This document shows, in pieces, positions 17,833-26,676 of a stretch of 64,000 nt of DNA; the first letter of the stretch is position 1, and each line of letters begins with the position of its first letter. Origin of the DNA: an uncultured Bacteroidales bacterium. GTDB taxonomy: Bacteria; Bacteroidota; Bacteroidia; Bacteroidales; Bacteroidaceae. The notes under the pieces are model-generated. The model did no database searches, was not told the origin of the DNA, and saw only the letters and a list, made by a program, of their open reading frames with translations. The position numbers and the translations under genes are program-made. The stretch lies in NCBI GenBank assembly GCA_902787555.1, contig CADAGO010000003.1, positions 46,360 to 110,359 on the forward strand. The letters run 5' to 3'.

Positions 17833-17893
17833 GCGGGCAATCCAAAGGAACAAAGCGGATTGTCAGCTTCCCAAGCATTTTTTTCGCTATTTA

Positions 17894-17925
17894 TTTGGTA
17901 GATTGAAATAAATGCCGTATCTTTG
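17894..17925 (+). promoter_or_regulatory. Promoter of the BspA-like gene
   Basis: TTTG 17894-17897, 20-base spacer, TATCTTTG 17918-17925: a near-perfect Bacteroidota promoter. The leader is about 205 bases. Between 17833 and 17893 there is a weak GCTT/AAGC hairpin with a T7 run, a possible terminator of the preceding gene. Confidence 0.85.
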
Positions 17926-17966
17926 CGGCGTGTTCTTCGGAGCACAGACATTTTATTTGCTCATTT

Positions 17967-18079
17967 GCACCTCGAACTGCGACCTCGATAGTGAAAGAGC
18001 AAGATCAATCTCTAAGAGACTTACGCATTAAGCGTGGGTTTCCCATAAGAGATTGAGGGTTGTCGCAGACCTGAGGTGC
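17967..18079 (+). ncRNA. Structured 5' leader RNA (uncharacterised)
   Basis: About 113 bases of leader fold by nested pairing: P1 GCACCTC (17967-17973) with GAGGTGC (18073-18079); P2 CTGCGAC (17977-17983) with GTCGCAG (18062-18068); P3 TCAATCTCT (18005-18013) with AGAGATTGA (18048-18056), capped by ACGC/GCGT (18023-18035). Four perfect helices in the expected nesting order are unlikely by chance. I cannot assign it to a known riboswitch. It ends 60 bases before the start codon of the lipoprotein gene. Confidence 0.7.
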
Positions 18080-18139
18080 GTATGGTGATAGCCTGCGCTT
18101 TTGTTTTGAAATTATATTAATCATTAAACAATAGAAGAT

Positions 18140-19150
18140 ATGAAACCAACTAAATTATTACTCATGCTTACAGCAGTTATCTGCTTGTTTGTTTGCTCTT
18201 GTTCAGAAGATGATGATTTGAGTGTAGCCAATGTGGTATATATCAATGATAACGGAGAAGCATCGAATGGCGCTGATTTTGTGGCCATTGATAGTGCAAC
18301 CATCTATCTTGACCACATCCAATATAAGCTATCCCCAAGTGAAATTAATACTGTTCCAAGGAATTATATGTTTGTTACTGGTTATGATAAAGATAAATTC
18401 ACTGGTAATGAAAGTATCGTTTCTCTCATGTCATACAAAGGGAAGACATATACAACCTTTGGTATTGATTATGGTGCTTTTAATGATTGTAAGAAACTAA
18501 CAAAAATCGTCATTCCTGATAGCTTAAGGTTTGTACATGGGGATAGCTTCCAAAAATGTACGGAGTTGGTTTCGATTATTGTGTCTCCCGCAAATCCTTA
18601 TTTAGATTCACGAAACAACTGTAATGGAGTAATCGATACCAAGAAAAACGAACTGATATGCGGATGTAAGACGACTGTCATCCCTAACAGTGTAGTTTCG
18701 ATTGGACAAGGAGCATTCTTTGGCTGTAATGCGTTAACTTCGCTCGAAATCCCTAATAGTGTAACTTCTATAGGGGTCTTTGCTTATGGACTTTGTGAGG
18801 GCTTGACTGAAATAGAGATTCCAAATAGCGTCAGAAAAATCGGTGCAAGTGCTTTTTCTAGTTGTCGAAACGTAACCACAATTACGATTGGGGAGAATGT
18901 GGAAGAAATTGGAGTCCATGCATTTGATACCCATTCTTTTATTAAATCGATTCATTGCAAGGCTATGACACCTCCATTGTGTATGTCGGGTAATAACCCT
19001 CCTGTATGGGATAGGGTGTTTGATTTAAATGCTTATTATTCAGCAACCTTGTATATCCCTAAGGGAACAAAGGATGCTTACAAGAAATCGCTGAATTATT
19101 ATAAAACTTATTCCGATTGGGGGCTATTTGATAATATTGTAGAAGAATAG
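18140..19150 (+). CDS. BspA-like leucine-rich-repeat lipoprotein
   Basis: A 336-residue lipoprotein: signal peptide with cysteine at about residue 21 (CLFVCSCSEDDD), followed by Asp residues that favour surface export in Bacteroidota. From about residue 100 it contains BspA/TpLRR leucine-rich repeats of about 23 residues (LTKIVIPDSLRFV, TTVIPNSVVSIGQGAF, LTSLEIPNSVTSIG, LTEIEIPNSVRKIG, VTTITIGENVEEIG). Such proteins mediate adhesion to host or bacterial partners. The C-terminal part (ATLYIPKGTKDAYKKS) is the usual end of this family. The gene is clearly more AT-rich than its neighbours, suggesting transfer. Confidence 0.88.
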   Translation: MKPTKLLLMLTAVICLFVCSCSEDDDLSVANVVYINDNGEASNGADFVAIDSATIYLDHIQYKLSPSEINTVPRNYMFVTGYDKDKFTGNESIVSLMSYKGKTYTTFGIDYGAFNDCKKLTKIVIPDSLRFVHGDSFQKCTELVSIIVSPANPYLDSRNNCNGVIDTKKNELICGCKTTVIPNSVVSIGQGAFFGCNALTSLEIPNSVTSIGVFAYGLCEGLTEIEIPNSVRKIGASAFSSCRNVTTITIGENVEEIGVHAFDTHSFIKSIHCKAMTPPLCMSGNNPPVWDRVFDLNAYYSATLYIPKGTKDAYKKSLNYYKTYSDWGLFDNIVEE

Positions 19151-19170
19151 AAGACAGTATCATAGAAAGA

Positions 19171-19204
19171 AACACAAGCGGCGCCGATGGCGTCGCTTGG
19201 TGTG
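19171..19204. terminator. Hairpin between convergent genes
   Basis: CAAGCGGCGCC and GGCGTCGCTTG pair around GAT, with one G-T pair and extension ACA/TGT. It sits between the plus-strand lipoprotein and the minus-strand toxin and could serve both, though U-tracts are weak. Confidence 0.5.
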
Positions 19205-19226
19205 TGTGGGAATAAAATATAGGGGA

Positions 19227-19637
19227 TTAAAGCGTTCTGACAATGTCAAGGAATTGAGCAAGTGTTCTGACATCGACCTTGGGGAAGTCGTAGCGTTCCA
19301 ACTCGTCGAAGTGGCGGTCATTGCTTACGATATAGGTAGCACCCGCGGTGACGGCGCAATCAACGAACTTATTATCGTCGGGGTCTGCAGTAATAAGGTT
19401 GAAACGATAGGCTGGATTTATACGTTCGACGTTGGGCGTTTCCATCAACTCCTTGAGCACGGTATTGGCGATGAGGTTATTGTATCGTTTAGCCAGAATC
19501 TCATGATATTCAAAGAGTATTTCATTTGAAACGCACAGCACGTATTTGCTGGCACGGAAAGCCTGCCAGACATCGTTGTTGAATGAGCCGGGCATGATGA
19601 CGTTGACGAGGCAGTTAGTGTCCAGAACAATTTTCAT
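19227..19637 (-). CDS. PIN-domain toxin (PIN family toxin-antitoxin component)
   Basis: A 136-residue PIN-domain protein starting MKIVLDTNCLVN (acidic D6), with later acidic residues in NEILFEY and DPDDNKFVDCA and SNDRHF near the end, the four-acid pattern of PIN ribonucleases. Starts upstream of this ATG would overlap the partner more and break the family N-terminus. Its ATG overlaps the stop of the upstream gene by one base (TGATG), the usual coupling of a toxin to its antitoxin. Expected activity: RNA cleavage when not held by the antitoxin. Confidence 0.85.
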   Translation of the reverse strand: MKIVLDTNCLVNVIMPGSFNNDVWQAFRASKYVLCVSNEILFEYHEILAKRYNNLIANTVLKELMETPNVERINPAYRFNLITADPDDNKFVDCAVTAGATYIVSNDRHFDELERYDFPKVDVRTLAQFLDIVRTL

Positions 19638-19852
19638 CAGTATGGTGTCCTTTCGTGTTGGGTTGACCATTCGTCAAGCGTTTCCTGCGTAATGTTGTTG
19701 TCCTTCTGGAACTGAAGTAAGAGGCGGTCTGTCTTCTTACGATAGAATTGGAGCAGGATTTCCTGCAATTCCTGCTGCTCCTGCTCTGTGTCGATGTACG
19801 ACATGAGAGTCAGCACGTTCAACTGTGCGGGATTCAATTGCTTTGTTACCAT
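19637..19852 (-). CDS. Probable antitoxin partner of the PIN toxin
   Basis: A 71-residue charged, glutamine-rich helical protein (LMSYIDTEQEQQELQEILLQFYRKK). It has no clear DNA-binding motif, but size, position directly upstream, one-base overlap and shared promoter fit an antitoxin. Its middle helix and acidic-polar C-terminus could wrap the toxin. The functional call rests mainly on context. Confidence 0.65.
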   Translation of the reverse strand: MVTKQLNPAQLNVLTLMSYIDTEQEQQELQEILLQFYRKKTDRLLLQFQKDNNITQETLDEWSTQHERTPY

Positions 19853-19899
19853 ATATTTTTAAATTTTCGTTTCACGCAAAATGCTACTTTTCTCGCCTG

Positions 19900-19930
19900 C
19901 AAAGATAATGCATTTCCCTGAAACGACAAA
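19900..19930 (-). promoter_or_regulatory. Promoter of the toxin-antitoxin pair
   Basis: On the minus strand: TTTG (19927-19930), 19-base spacer, TATCTTTG (19900-19907), about 48 bases before the antitoxin start. Confidence 0.8.
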
Positions 19931-20001
19931 ATAATATGCAAATAAATTTATATAATAAGGAAAAGTTGTTCAATCCACCTCCTAAAAACAACACACCATT
20001 T

Positions 20002-21390
20002 TTACTTCATCATCCTCTTCAGCAATGGGCAGAGGCAGAAGAGCAGGATGGAGGCTACTGCCGACATGACGACGAAGATGAGGAAGAAGTCGTGTAGGTC
20101 GGTGATGGGAAATCCTAACAGGTATTTGGTCTGTCCGGCCTCAGGATAGAGTGTGGCAAGCTTGCCTGCGGCGAAATTGCTGACTGAGGTGGACAGGTAC
20201 CAGATGCCCATCATGAGCGAGGCAAAGCGTTTGGGTGACAGGCGGCTGACGAGACTCAACCCGATGGGGGAGAGCGACAGCTCGCCGAGCACCTGAATGA
20301 AATAGAGGCTGATGATCCATAGGATGCTGACCTTGATGCCTGGGGTTACGTCTTTCACGCCAAAGGCGATGACGAGATAGGCTAACGAGAGGAGGGCGAG
20401 TCCGATGGCGAGCTTCTGGATGGAATGGGGCTCGAAGCGTCCCATCTTCTGCCACATCCAGTTCATTACAGGGGCCAGGACCACACAGAAGAAGGCTGGG
20501 AAGGTCTGGAACCATGAGGTGGGCATCTCCCATCCGAAGAAGGTCTTATCGGTCTGCTGGTCAGCAAAGTATGTGAGCGAACTGCCTGCCTGCTCGTAGG
20601 CTGCCCAGAAGAAGATGACGAAGACTGCGAGAATCACGATGACCAGCATGTGGACGTAGTCTGTGCGTGTGAGCGGGGCTGCGGCCTGCTGTTTGATGTC
20701 GGCTCGCCGACTGGGTGCAAGTCCGATTTGTCGCCCGTCGGGGGTGACGAGGAACTGGCTTTTGAACAGCGAGAAGATGACCATCGACAGGGAGATGACG
20801 ATGCAGGCAATGAGGAATCCCCAGCGGAACCGTCCCGGGTCTTGGAAACTGCCTTCGAAAATGCCGCATACGAGTGGTGCGAGCAGTGCCCCGATATTCA
20901 CACCCATATAGAAGATGGTGAATGCCGCATCCTTGCGGCGGTCGTCCTGTGGATATAGGTCGCCTACCATCGTGGCGATATTGGGCTTGAACAGTCCGTT
21001 TCCGATGACCAGCATGCCTAATCCGCAGACCATGAGCCATAGGGCAAGTGTGTTGTCGACTGTGGGGTCGATGGCTCCGCCTTCTGCATGAATGCTTGGC
21101 TGGATGAAGCAGGCGCTGAGAAACATGAGGAACTGGCCGACTGCCATGCAGGTGCCTCCTGCCAGGATGCTGCGACGATTGCCCCAGAAGCGGTCTGCTA
21201 TATAGCCTCCGATAAGGGGGGTGAGGTACACCAGGCTGGTGAATGTGCCGTAGACTTCTGCGGCGCGGGTCATGGTGAACAGGGCTGCCACCATATAAAG
21301 CGTCAAGAGCGCTCTCATACCATAGTATGAGAAACGCTCTGACATCTCTGTTACAAACAGAAGGTATAAACCTTTGGGATGTGAATTCAT
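20002..21390 (-). CDS. POT-family proton-dependent peptide transporter
   Basis: A 462-residue inner-membrane protein of the proton-dependent oligopeptide transporter family (12 or more membrane segments). The proton-coupling motif ExxERFxYY is intact near the N-terminus (TEMSERFSYYG), and the second family signature GLFKPNIATMVGDLYP follows. It imports di- and tripeptides. Its ATG overlaps the stop of the upstream gene by one base (TAATG). Last gene of the peptide-uptake cluster. Confidence 0.92.
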   Translation of the reverse strand: MNSHPKGLYLLFVTEMSERFSYYGMRALLTLYMVAALFTMTRAAEVYGTFTSLVYLTPLIGGYIADRFWGNRRSILAGGTCMAVGQFLMFLSACFIQPSIHAEGGAIDPTVDNTLALWLMVCGLGMLVIGNGLFKPNIATMVGDLYPQDDRRKDAAFTIFYMGVNIGALLAPLVCGIFEGSFQDPGRFRWGFLIACIVISLSMVIFSLFKSQFLVTPDGRQIGLAPSRRADIKQQAAAPLTRTDYVHMLVIVILAVFVIFFWAAYEQAGSSLTYFADQQTDKTFFGWEMPTSWFQTFPAFFCVVLAPVMNWMWQKMGRFEPHSIQKLAIGLALLSLAYLVIAFGVKDVTPGIKVSILWIISLYFIQVLGELSLSPIGLSLVSRLSPKRFASLMMGIWYLSTSVSNFAAGKLATLYPEAGQTKYLLGFPITDLHDFFLIFVVMSAVASILLFCLCPLLKRMMK

Positions 21391-22940
21391 TATGCTGTCA
21401 TTTTCTTAAGCTGTTTCAGCAGTGCAAACATCACAATGGCACTGATGACGCAAAGGCCGATGAGGATACCCCAGTTGGCCATCAAAGGAATCTTGTTCCA
21501 CAGCATCGATGGAATAGAGCTGAGGTAGTTACCGATGGCTGTTGCTACGAACCATCCTCCCATCATCATTCCCTTGTATTTCGGAGGTGCTACCTTCGAT
21601 ACGAAGGAGATTCCCATTGGTGAAAGGAGCAACTCGGCAAGGGTGAGGGTGAAGTAGGTGGAGATGAGCCAACCTGGTGAAAGGATGCTCTGAGTGCTGT
21701 CGCCCAAATCCATCGGTGAGATGAGGTCGGTGGATGCCAAGGTGATGACTCCGAATCCGAGGGCTGCAACCAACATACCCCAGGCAATACGTGCAGGAGC
21801 GCTGACTTCCTTACCCTTGTTGGCCAAGGCTCCGAAGAATGCCATGCTGAATGGGGTGAGTGCTACAACAAAGAATGGGTTGAACTGCTGGAAGTCGGAT
21901 GGCTGTGCGTTATATGGGTCGCTCATTCCGAGGAACAGGGCAATCGCTCCACCGATACATGCAAGGGTGGCTATACCGCAGATGACGCGGTTCTTCATCG
22001 TCTTTGACTGGAAGGTGCCGAAGCCTGTATATACTGCTACAGCAAGGAGTGCCAGACTGAAGATGCTGAATCCGATACGCATGCCTCCGCTAACGCTGAG
22101 GTTGGTGTATTTCTTTGCAAAGAAGGTGAGTGCCGAACCGTTCTGGTGGAAGGCCATCCAGAAGAAGATGACAACTGCGAAGACGAGCAGGAGGGCGATA
22201 ATGCGGTCCTTGGTCTGCTTTGGTGTCAGTTCCTCAACAGGGGCAGCAGTAGCCTTGGCTTGCTTGGCGGTGATATCTGCATGCTTGAACCATCCACGGA
22301 AGGCAAAATAGATGACTGCCGAAAGGATGAGTGATGCACATGCTACGCCAAAGCAGAGTCCGTAAGCGCCATAGAGCACTTTCAGATATTCTGGGTCTTG
22401 GTTGGCAGCATCGTAAACCATATTGTATTGTGCCAGATATTGGTTGGTGATGTAGCTTGCCATAGCCGGAGCAAACATCGCACCGATATTGATGGCCATG
22501 TAGAAGAGGCTGAATGCGGCATCGCGCTTGGATGAATACTTTGGATCATCGAAGAGGTTGCCCACCAGCACTTGCAGGTTGCCCTTGAACAGACCTGTAC
22601 CGACTGATACGAGTGCAAGACCTCCGAACATGGTGTACATACCGAAGTCGTCGGCTGCTGTTGGTATAGCCAGTCCCAGATAGCCGAGGAACATGACACA
22701 CATACCGATTGATACACACTTTCCGTAACCAATCTTGTCGGCAATCATACCGCCGAACAATGGAGAGAAATAAACGACTGCAAGGAAGATGGCATAGACG
22801 TTACCTGCTACAGATTCGTCCCATCCGAATTTTGCTTGCATGAAGAGGGTGAAGATGGCCAACATCGTGTAGTAGCCGAATCGTTCACCTGTGTTTGCCA
22901 ATGCTAAGGCAAACAGACCTTTGGGTTGTCCTTGAAACAT
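21390..22940 (-). CDS. POT-family peptide transporter, variant N-terminal motif
   Basis: A 516-residue member of the proton-dependent oligopeptide transporter family, with the signatures GLFKGNLQVLVGNLF and many membrane helices. In the first motif the leading Glu of ExxERF is replaced (ANTGERFGYY), which may alter proton coupling. It pairs with the downstream paralogue by a one-base TAATG overlap, so the two are probably made in step and may have different peptide preferences. Confidence 0.92.
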   Translation of the reverse strand: MFQGQPKGLFALALANTGERFGYYTMLAIFTLFMQAKFGWDESVAGNVYAIFLAVVYFSPLFGGMIADKIGYGKCVSIGMCVMFLGYLGLAIPTAADDFGMYTMFGGLALVSVGTGLFKGNLQVLVGNLFDDPKYSSKRDAAFSLFYMAINIGAMFAPAMASYITNQYLAQYNMVYDAANQDPEYLKVLYGAYGLCFGVACASLILSAVIYFAFRGWFKHADITAKQAKATAAPVEELTPKQTKDRIIALLLVFAVVIFFWMAFHQNGSALTFFAKKYTNLSVSGGMRIGFSIFSLALLAVAVYTGFGTFQSKTMKNRVICGIATLACIGGAIALFLGMSDPYNAQPSDFQQFNPFFVVALTPFSMAFFGALANKGKEVSAPARIAWGMLVAALGFGVITLASTDLISPMDLGDSTQSILSPGWLISTYFTLTLAELLLSPMGISFVSKVAPPKYKGMMMGGWFVATAIGNYLSSIPSMLWNKIPLMANWGILIGLCVISAIVMFALLKQLKKMTA

Positions 22941-22943
22941 AGT

Positions 22944-22984
22944 CTAATTTACTATTTAACGATTTACTATTTACTATTTATTAA
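22944..22984. repeat. Intergenic 7-bp microrepeat (TTTACTA)
   Basis: TTTACTA, TTTAACGA, TTTACTA, TTTACTA, TTTATTA between the MFS and POT genes; a second block of the same 7-mer lies at 24382-24414. Confidence 0.7.
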
Positions 22985-22996
22985 TTATTGCATTCT

Positions 22997-24373
22997 TCAA
23001 TTCTTCTTAATATTTGCCTGCTCCAGACCGTAGCCTTTCTTCTTGTCTTCAAACTTGAGCATGAGAGCAATGACGATGGAGATGACACCACAGATGGCAA
23101 AGATGGTCATTGAGGTGGTGTAGTCAGTCACATCGTTGGCATCGGTATTGGCCTGGTTTACCTTACCAATCATGACGGGCACTAATGCCAGACCGATATT
23201 CTGGATGTAGAAGATGACTGCATAGGCGGTACCCAGCAATTGCATCGGGATAATCTTCGGTACGGAAGGCCACATGGCTGAAGGAACGAGTCCGAAAGCG
23301 ATTCCCAGCAGAATCATGGCTGCAATGGCAATCACGACTGATGTAAGCGCAGGAATAGCGAAAATGCCATGTACGATGGTCAACAGGATAGAACCAATCA
23401 CCATGAGAGTTGCACCCTTACCATATTTATCATAGATAGAACCGAAGAGCGGTGTGAGGAAGATGGTTCCGAATGGCAACATGGCTGGGATGAGACCTGC
23501 CAGCTCGGGATCGATACCATACTTGGTGACCATCAGTTTTGTGGCGAACTTCAGGAATGGGAATACGCCTGCATAGAACATCAGACAAAGGAGGGTGATG
23601 AGCCAGAAACCTTTGTTGGCGAAGATGAGCTTCAGGTCGGCAAACTTGAAACCTTCTTCTGGTTCGGCTTCAGCAGCACTTGCTTTCTCCTTATCGAACT
23701 TCTTATCCATCACGCAGTAAACAAGGTAGCTGATGAGACCTGCACACAACATGGCTGCTCCTAAACCGACAGAGGCAGGAACACCTCCGAACTTCTGTGC
23801 AAATGGCAAAGCGAGCGCAAGGGCACCTGCGGTACCGATACGTGCCAAGGCTACCTGAAGACCCATTGCAAGGGCAAGCTCGTGACCTGTGAACCACTTC
23901 ACAATGACTTTCGACACTGTGATACCTGCAATCTCACAACCTACGCCATAGATGGCAAAACCAAGGCAAGCAATGATGACCTGCATGGGGTATTCTGTGC
24001 CGAAAACTGACATGCTGCCTTCGAATTCGTTACCTACAGCATACCATTTGATGAGTGCTCCGCCAAACATCAGAGCGGTTGACATGATACCTGTGAAGCG
24101 GATGCCGAACTTGTCGAGGATGATTCCGCCGAAGAAAAGCATCAGAAGGAATACGTTGAAGTAACCATAGGAACCTGAGAAGAATCCGTAGTCATCGGCA
24201 TTCCAACCAAGACCAACACCGTCTGCACCCTTTGCTGCTGTAAGCATTGGCTCCAATGGTGACATCACGTCTGTGAAAAAGTATGCGAACATCATGGTGA
24301 ACGACACGATGATGAGTGCGCTCCAACGAGCTGCCTTTGATTCGCTTAGTTTCTTTTGAATAGCTTGTGTCAT
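22997..24373 (-). CDS. Major facilitator superfamily transporter, possibly for peptides
   Basis: A 458-residue MFS protein with 12 predicted membrane segments and a central hydrophilic loop (KKFDKEKASAAEAEPEEGF). Motif A-like GGIILDKFGIR and GSIYDKYGKG are in the 2-3 and 8-9 loops. The sequence style (DVMSPLEPML, SGSYGYFNVF) resembles the MFSD1 group, whose animal member exports dipeptides; this is suggestive only. It lies between an S9 peptidase and two POT transporters, which supports a peptide or amino-acid substrate. Confidence 0.85.
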   Translation of the reverse strand: MTQAIQKKLSESKAARWSALIIVSFTMMFAYFFTDVMSPLEPMLTAAKGADGVGLGWNADDYGFFSGSYGYFNVFLLMLFFGGIILDKFGIRFTGIMSTALMFGGALIKWYAVGNEFEGSMSVFGTEYPMQVIIACLGFAIYGVGCEIAGITVSKVIVKWFTGHELALAMGLQVALARIGTAGALALALPFAQKFGGVPASVGLGAAMLCAGLISYLVYCVMDKKFDKEKASAAEAEPEEGFKFADLKLIFANKGFWLITLLCLMFYAGVFPFLKFATKLMVTKYGIDPELAGLIPAMLPFGTIFLTPLFGSIYDKYGKGATLMVIGSILLTIVHGIFAIPALTSVVIAIAAMILLGIAFGLVPSAMWPSVPKIIPMQLLGTAYAVIFYIQNIGLALVPVMIGKVNQANTDANDVTDYTTSMTIFAICGVISIVIALMLKFEDKKKGYGLEQANIKKN

Positions 24374-24462
24374 AATCTTATTTACTATTTGACGATTTAA
24401 CTATTTACTATTGTTCTTATTTGTTTATTTGTTCACTCTCCCCCTCGGGGGGGCTTCTTTTT

Positions 24463-26664
24463 TTATTTCAACCAACGGTCGAGCCAATTGAAGTAAGTGC
24501 GCTGCCAGAGAACACCATTCTGAGGTTTGAGTACCCAGTGGTTCTCGTCGGGGAAGAGCAACAGTTGGGCTTCGAGACCCATATATTTTGCTGCATTGAA
24601 GGCTGCAATGGCCTGTGACGATACGATTCGGTAGTCCTTATCGCCATGTATACATAAAATAGGAGTGTCCCACTTATCGACAAACTTATGTGGTGAGTTG
24701 GCAAATGAGCGTGCTACAGCTGGGTTGTCCTTATGCCAGAAGGCTCCTCCGAGGTCCCAGTTGGTGAACCATGCTTCTTCGGTCTCCAAGTACTGCTGTT
24801 CGAGGTTGAAGATACCGTCGTGAGCAATGAAGCACTTGAATCGTTTGTTGTGATTGCCTGCCAACCAATAGACGCTGAAGCCTCCGAAGCTGGCACCTAC
24901 ACAACCCATACGGTCTTTGTCGATATAAGGAAGGGTAGCAGCTGCATCGTCGATAGCCGACAGGAGGTCTTGCATACATTGGCCTCCGTAGTTGGTGCTG
25001 ATGTCCTCGTTCCACTTCGAACCGAATCCGGGAAGACCACGACGGTTAGGTGCTACGACTACATAGCCGTTTGCTGCCATAATCATCATATTCCAACGGA
25101 AACTCCAGAACTGGCTTACAGGACTCTGAGGCCCACCTTCGCAGAACAAGAGGGTAGGGTACTTCTTGTTTTTGTCGAAGTTCGGTGGAAGGATGATCCA
25201 TGAGAGCAGGTCGGCTCCGTCGGTTGCTTTTGACCAGTGAGGGATAACCTCGCCCCATGCTACGTTCTCTCTGAAGTATTTGTTTTCGTCAGTCACCTGA
25301 GTAGCCTTTCCTGTCTGCTTGTCAACCAGATAGAGTTCTGTTGCCTCTTTCATCGACTGGCGTGAGCAAAGCAACTGTTCGCCACAGAGTGCTACACCTG
25401 TATAATCGTACTGACCTTCAGTCAACTGCTTCACCTCACCCTCGAGATTGGTGCGATACACATGAGTCTCTCCTTGCCAAACACCTACGAAGTAAAGAGT
25501 CTTGCTATCGTTGTCCCAGCAGAAAACATCGACGTTGCTGTCGAACTCTTCTGTGACATAGGTCTTGTTGCCTGTAGCCAACTCGCAAACACACAGACGG
25601 TTGCGGTCGCTCTCATATCCATCGCGTTCCATACTCTGCCAAGCAACATACTTGCCGTCGGGCGAGAACTGAGGATTGATGTCGTAACCGACGTTACTAT
25701 CCTTGACATCCTCGTGTGTGTTGATATATTGGTCTTGGAGCGATTTTGATGGGTCGCAGATGTTATCAGGTGCGAAAGGTGTGCCACCATCAGGAACAAC
25801 GCCAAACTCGCAGCCGCCCTTGCAAAGGTTCTTTGCCTTATCCAGCGAGCCGCTCTCTACGTCATATAGGAAGATATCTGAGTCTGTACTAATAGCATAA
25901 GCCAATCCCATCTTGCAACGGCAAGTGAATGCGATGAATTTGTTGTCAGGACTCCAAGCCAGCTGCTCGATACCTCCAAATGGTTCCATCGGACACTCGA
26001 AGTTTTCTCCTTCGAGCATGTCGAACTCTTCACCGCTTTCGATGTTGAGCACGAATGGATGTGGAATGCTTTCCACATAATGATCCCAATGACGGAACAT
26101 AGAACCATCGATGACTAGTCCTGTACTCTTGGGCAGATCGTCAGGACGTTCGTGAATGATGTTGTGGAAAGGAACCTGATGAATGACAATCGCTTTCTTT
26201 CCGTCGGGCGAGAAGAGGTAGTCGTCCACATCTTTCTCGCACTTCGACAGTTGCTTGCGACCGCTTCCGTCAGCATTCATCACCCAAATCTGGCTCACTC
26301 CGTCCTTATCGGGAGCAAGATAAGTGATTTGTTTGCCTTCGTTGAAATATTTTGGTGCTGACTCGCTACTGGTAGCAGTTGTCAGCTGTTGCTCACCAGT
26401 TCCATCTGTATTGATGGTATAGATGACGGTGTGGCTCTTGTTTTCCTCCACACTATAGTAGCTAACATTGTAAGCAACGGTCTTTCCGTCTGCACTTGCA
26501 TCGTAGCTGCCTACACGTCCCATTGCCCACAGCAGTTCGGGTGTGAACTGGCCGTCTTTCACTTCTGGCGTCTGCCTACCTATCATGGTTGCGGCAGGTT
26601 CGTTATTACATGCTTCCATCATAGCGATTGCTATCAGACTTGTTGCGATTAGTAATTTCTTCAT
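24463..26664 (-). CDS. S9-family prolyl-oligopeptidase-type peptidase, exported
   Basis: A 733-residue serine peptidase. The N-terminus (MKKLLIATSLIAIAMMEAC) is a signal peptide with cysteine 19 as a possible lipid anchor, so it is exported or in the outer membrane. Residues about 50-480 form the beta-propeller (TolB-like strands such as APKYFNEGKQITYLAPD and QFSPDGKYVAWQ). The catalytic triad is S592 in GASFGGF, D677 in HGDKDYRI and H709 in ENHW. It releases di- and tripeptides, which fits the three downstream transporters. A 12-base gap to yidC upstream suggests readthrough. Confidence 0.92.
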   Translation of the reverse strand: MKKLLIATSLIAIAMMEACNNEPAATMIGRQTPEVKDGQFTPELLWAMGRVGSYDASADGKTVAYNVSYYSVEENKSHTVIYTINTDGTGEQQLTTATSSESAPKYFNEGKQITYLAPDKDGVSQIWVMNADGSGRKQLSKCEKDVDDYLFSPDGKKAIVIHQVPFHNIIHERPDDLPKSTGLVIDGSMFRHWDHYVESIPHPFVLNIESGEEFDMLEGENFECPMEPFGGIEQLAWSPDNKFIAFTCRCKMGLAYAISTDSDIFLYDVESGSLDKAKNLCKGGCEFGVVPDGGTPFAPDNICDPSKSLQDQYINTHEDVKDSNVGYDINPQFSPDGKYVAWQSMERDGYESDRNRLCVCELATGNKTYVTEEFDSNVDVFCWDNDSKTLYFVGVWQGETHVYRTNLEGEVKQLTEGQYDYTGVALCGEQLLCSRQSMKEATELYLVDKQTGKATQVTDENKYFRENVAWGEVIPHWSKATDGADLLSWIILPPNFDKNKKYPTLLFCEGGPQSPVSQFWSFRWNMMIMAANGYVVVAPNRRGLPGFGSKWNEDISTNYGGQCMQDLLSAIDDAAATLPYIDKDRMGCVGASFGGFSVYWLAGNHNKRFKCFIAHDGIFNLEQQYLETEEAWFTNWDLGGAFWHKDNPAVARSFANSPHKFVDKWDTPILCIHGDKDYRIVSSQAIAAFNAAKYMGLEAQLLLFPDENHWVLKPQNGVLWQRTYFNWLDRWLK

Positions 26665-26676
26665 TTTAGGTATGTT

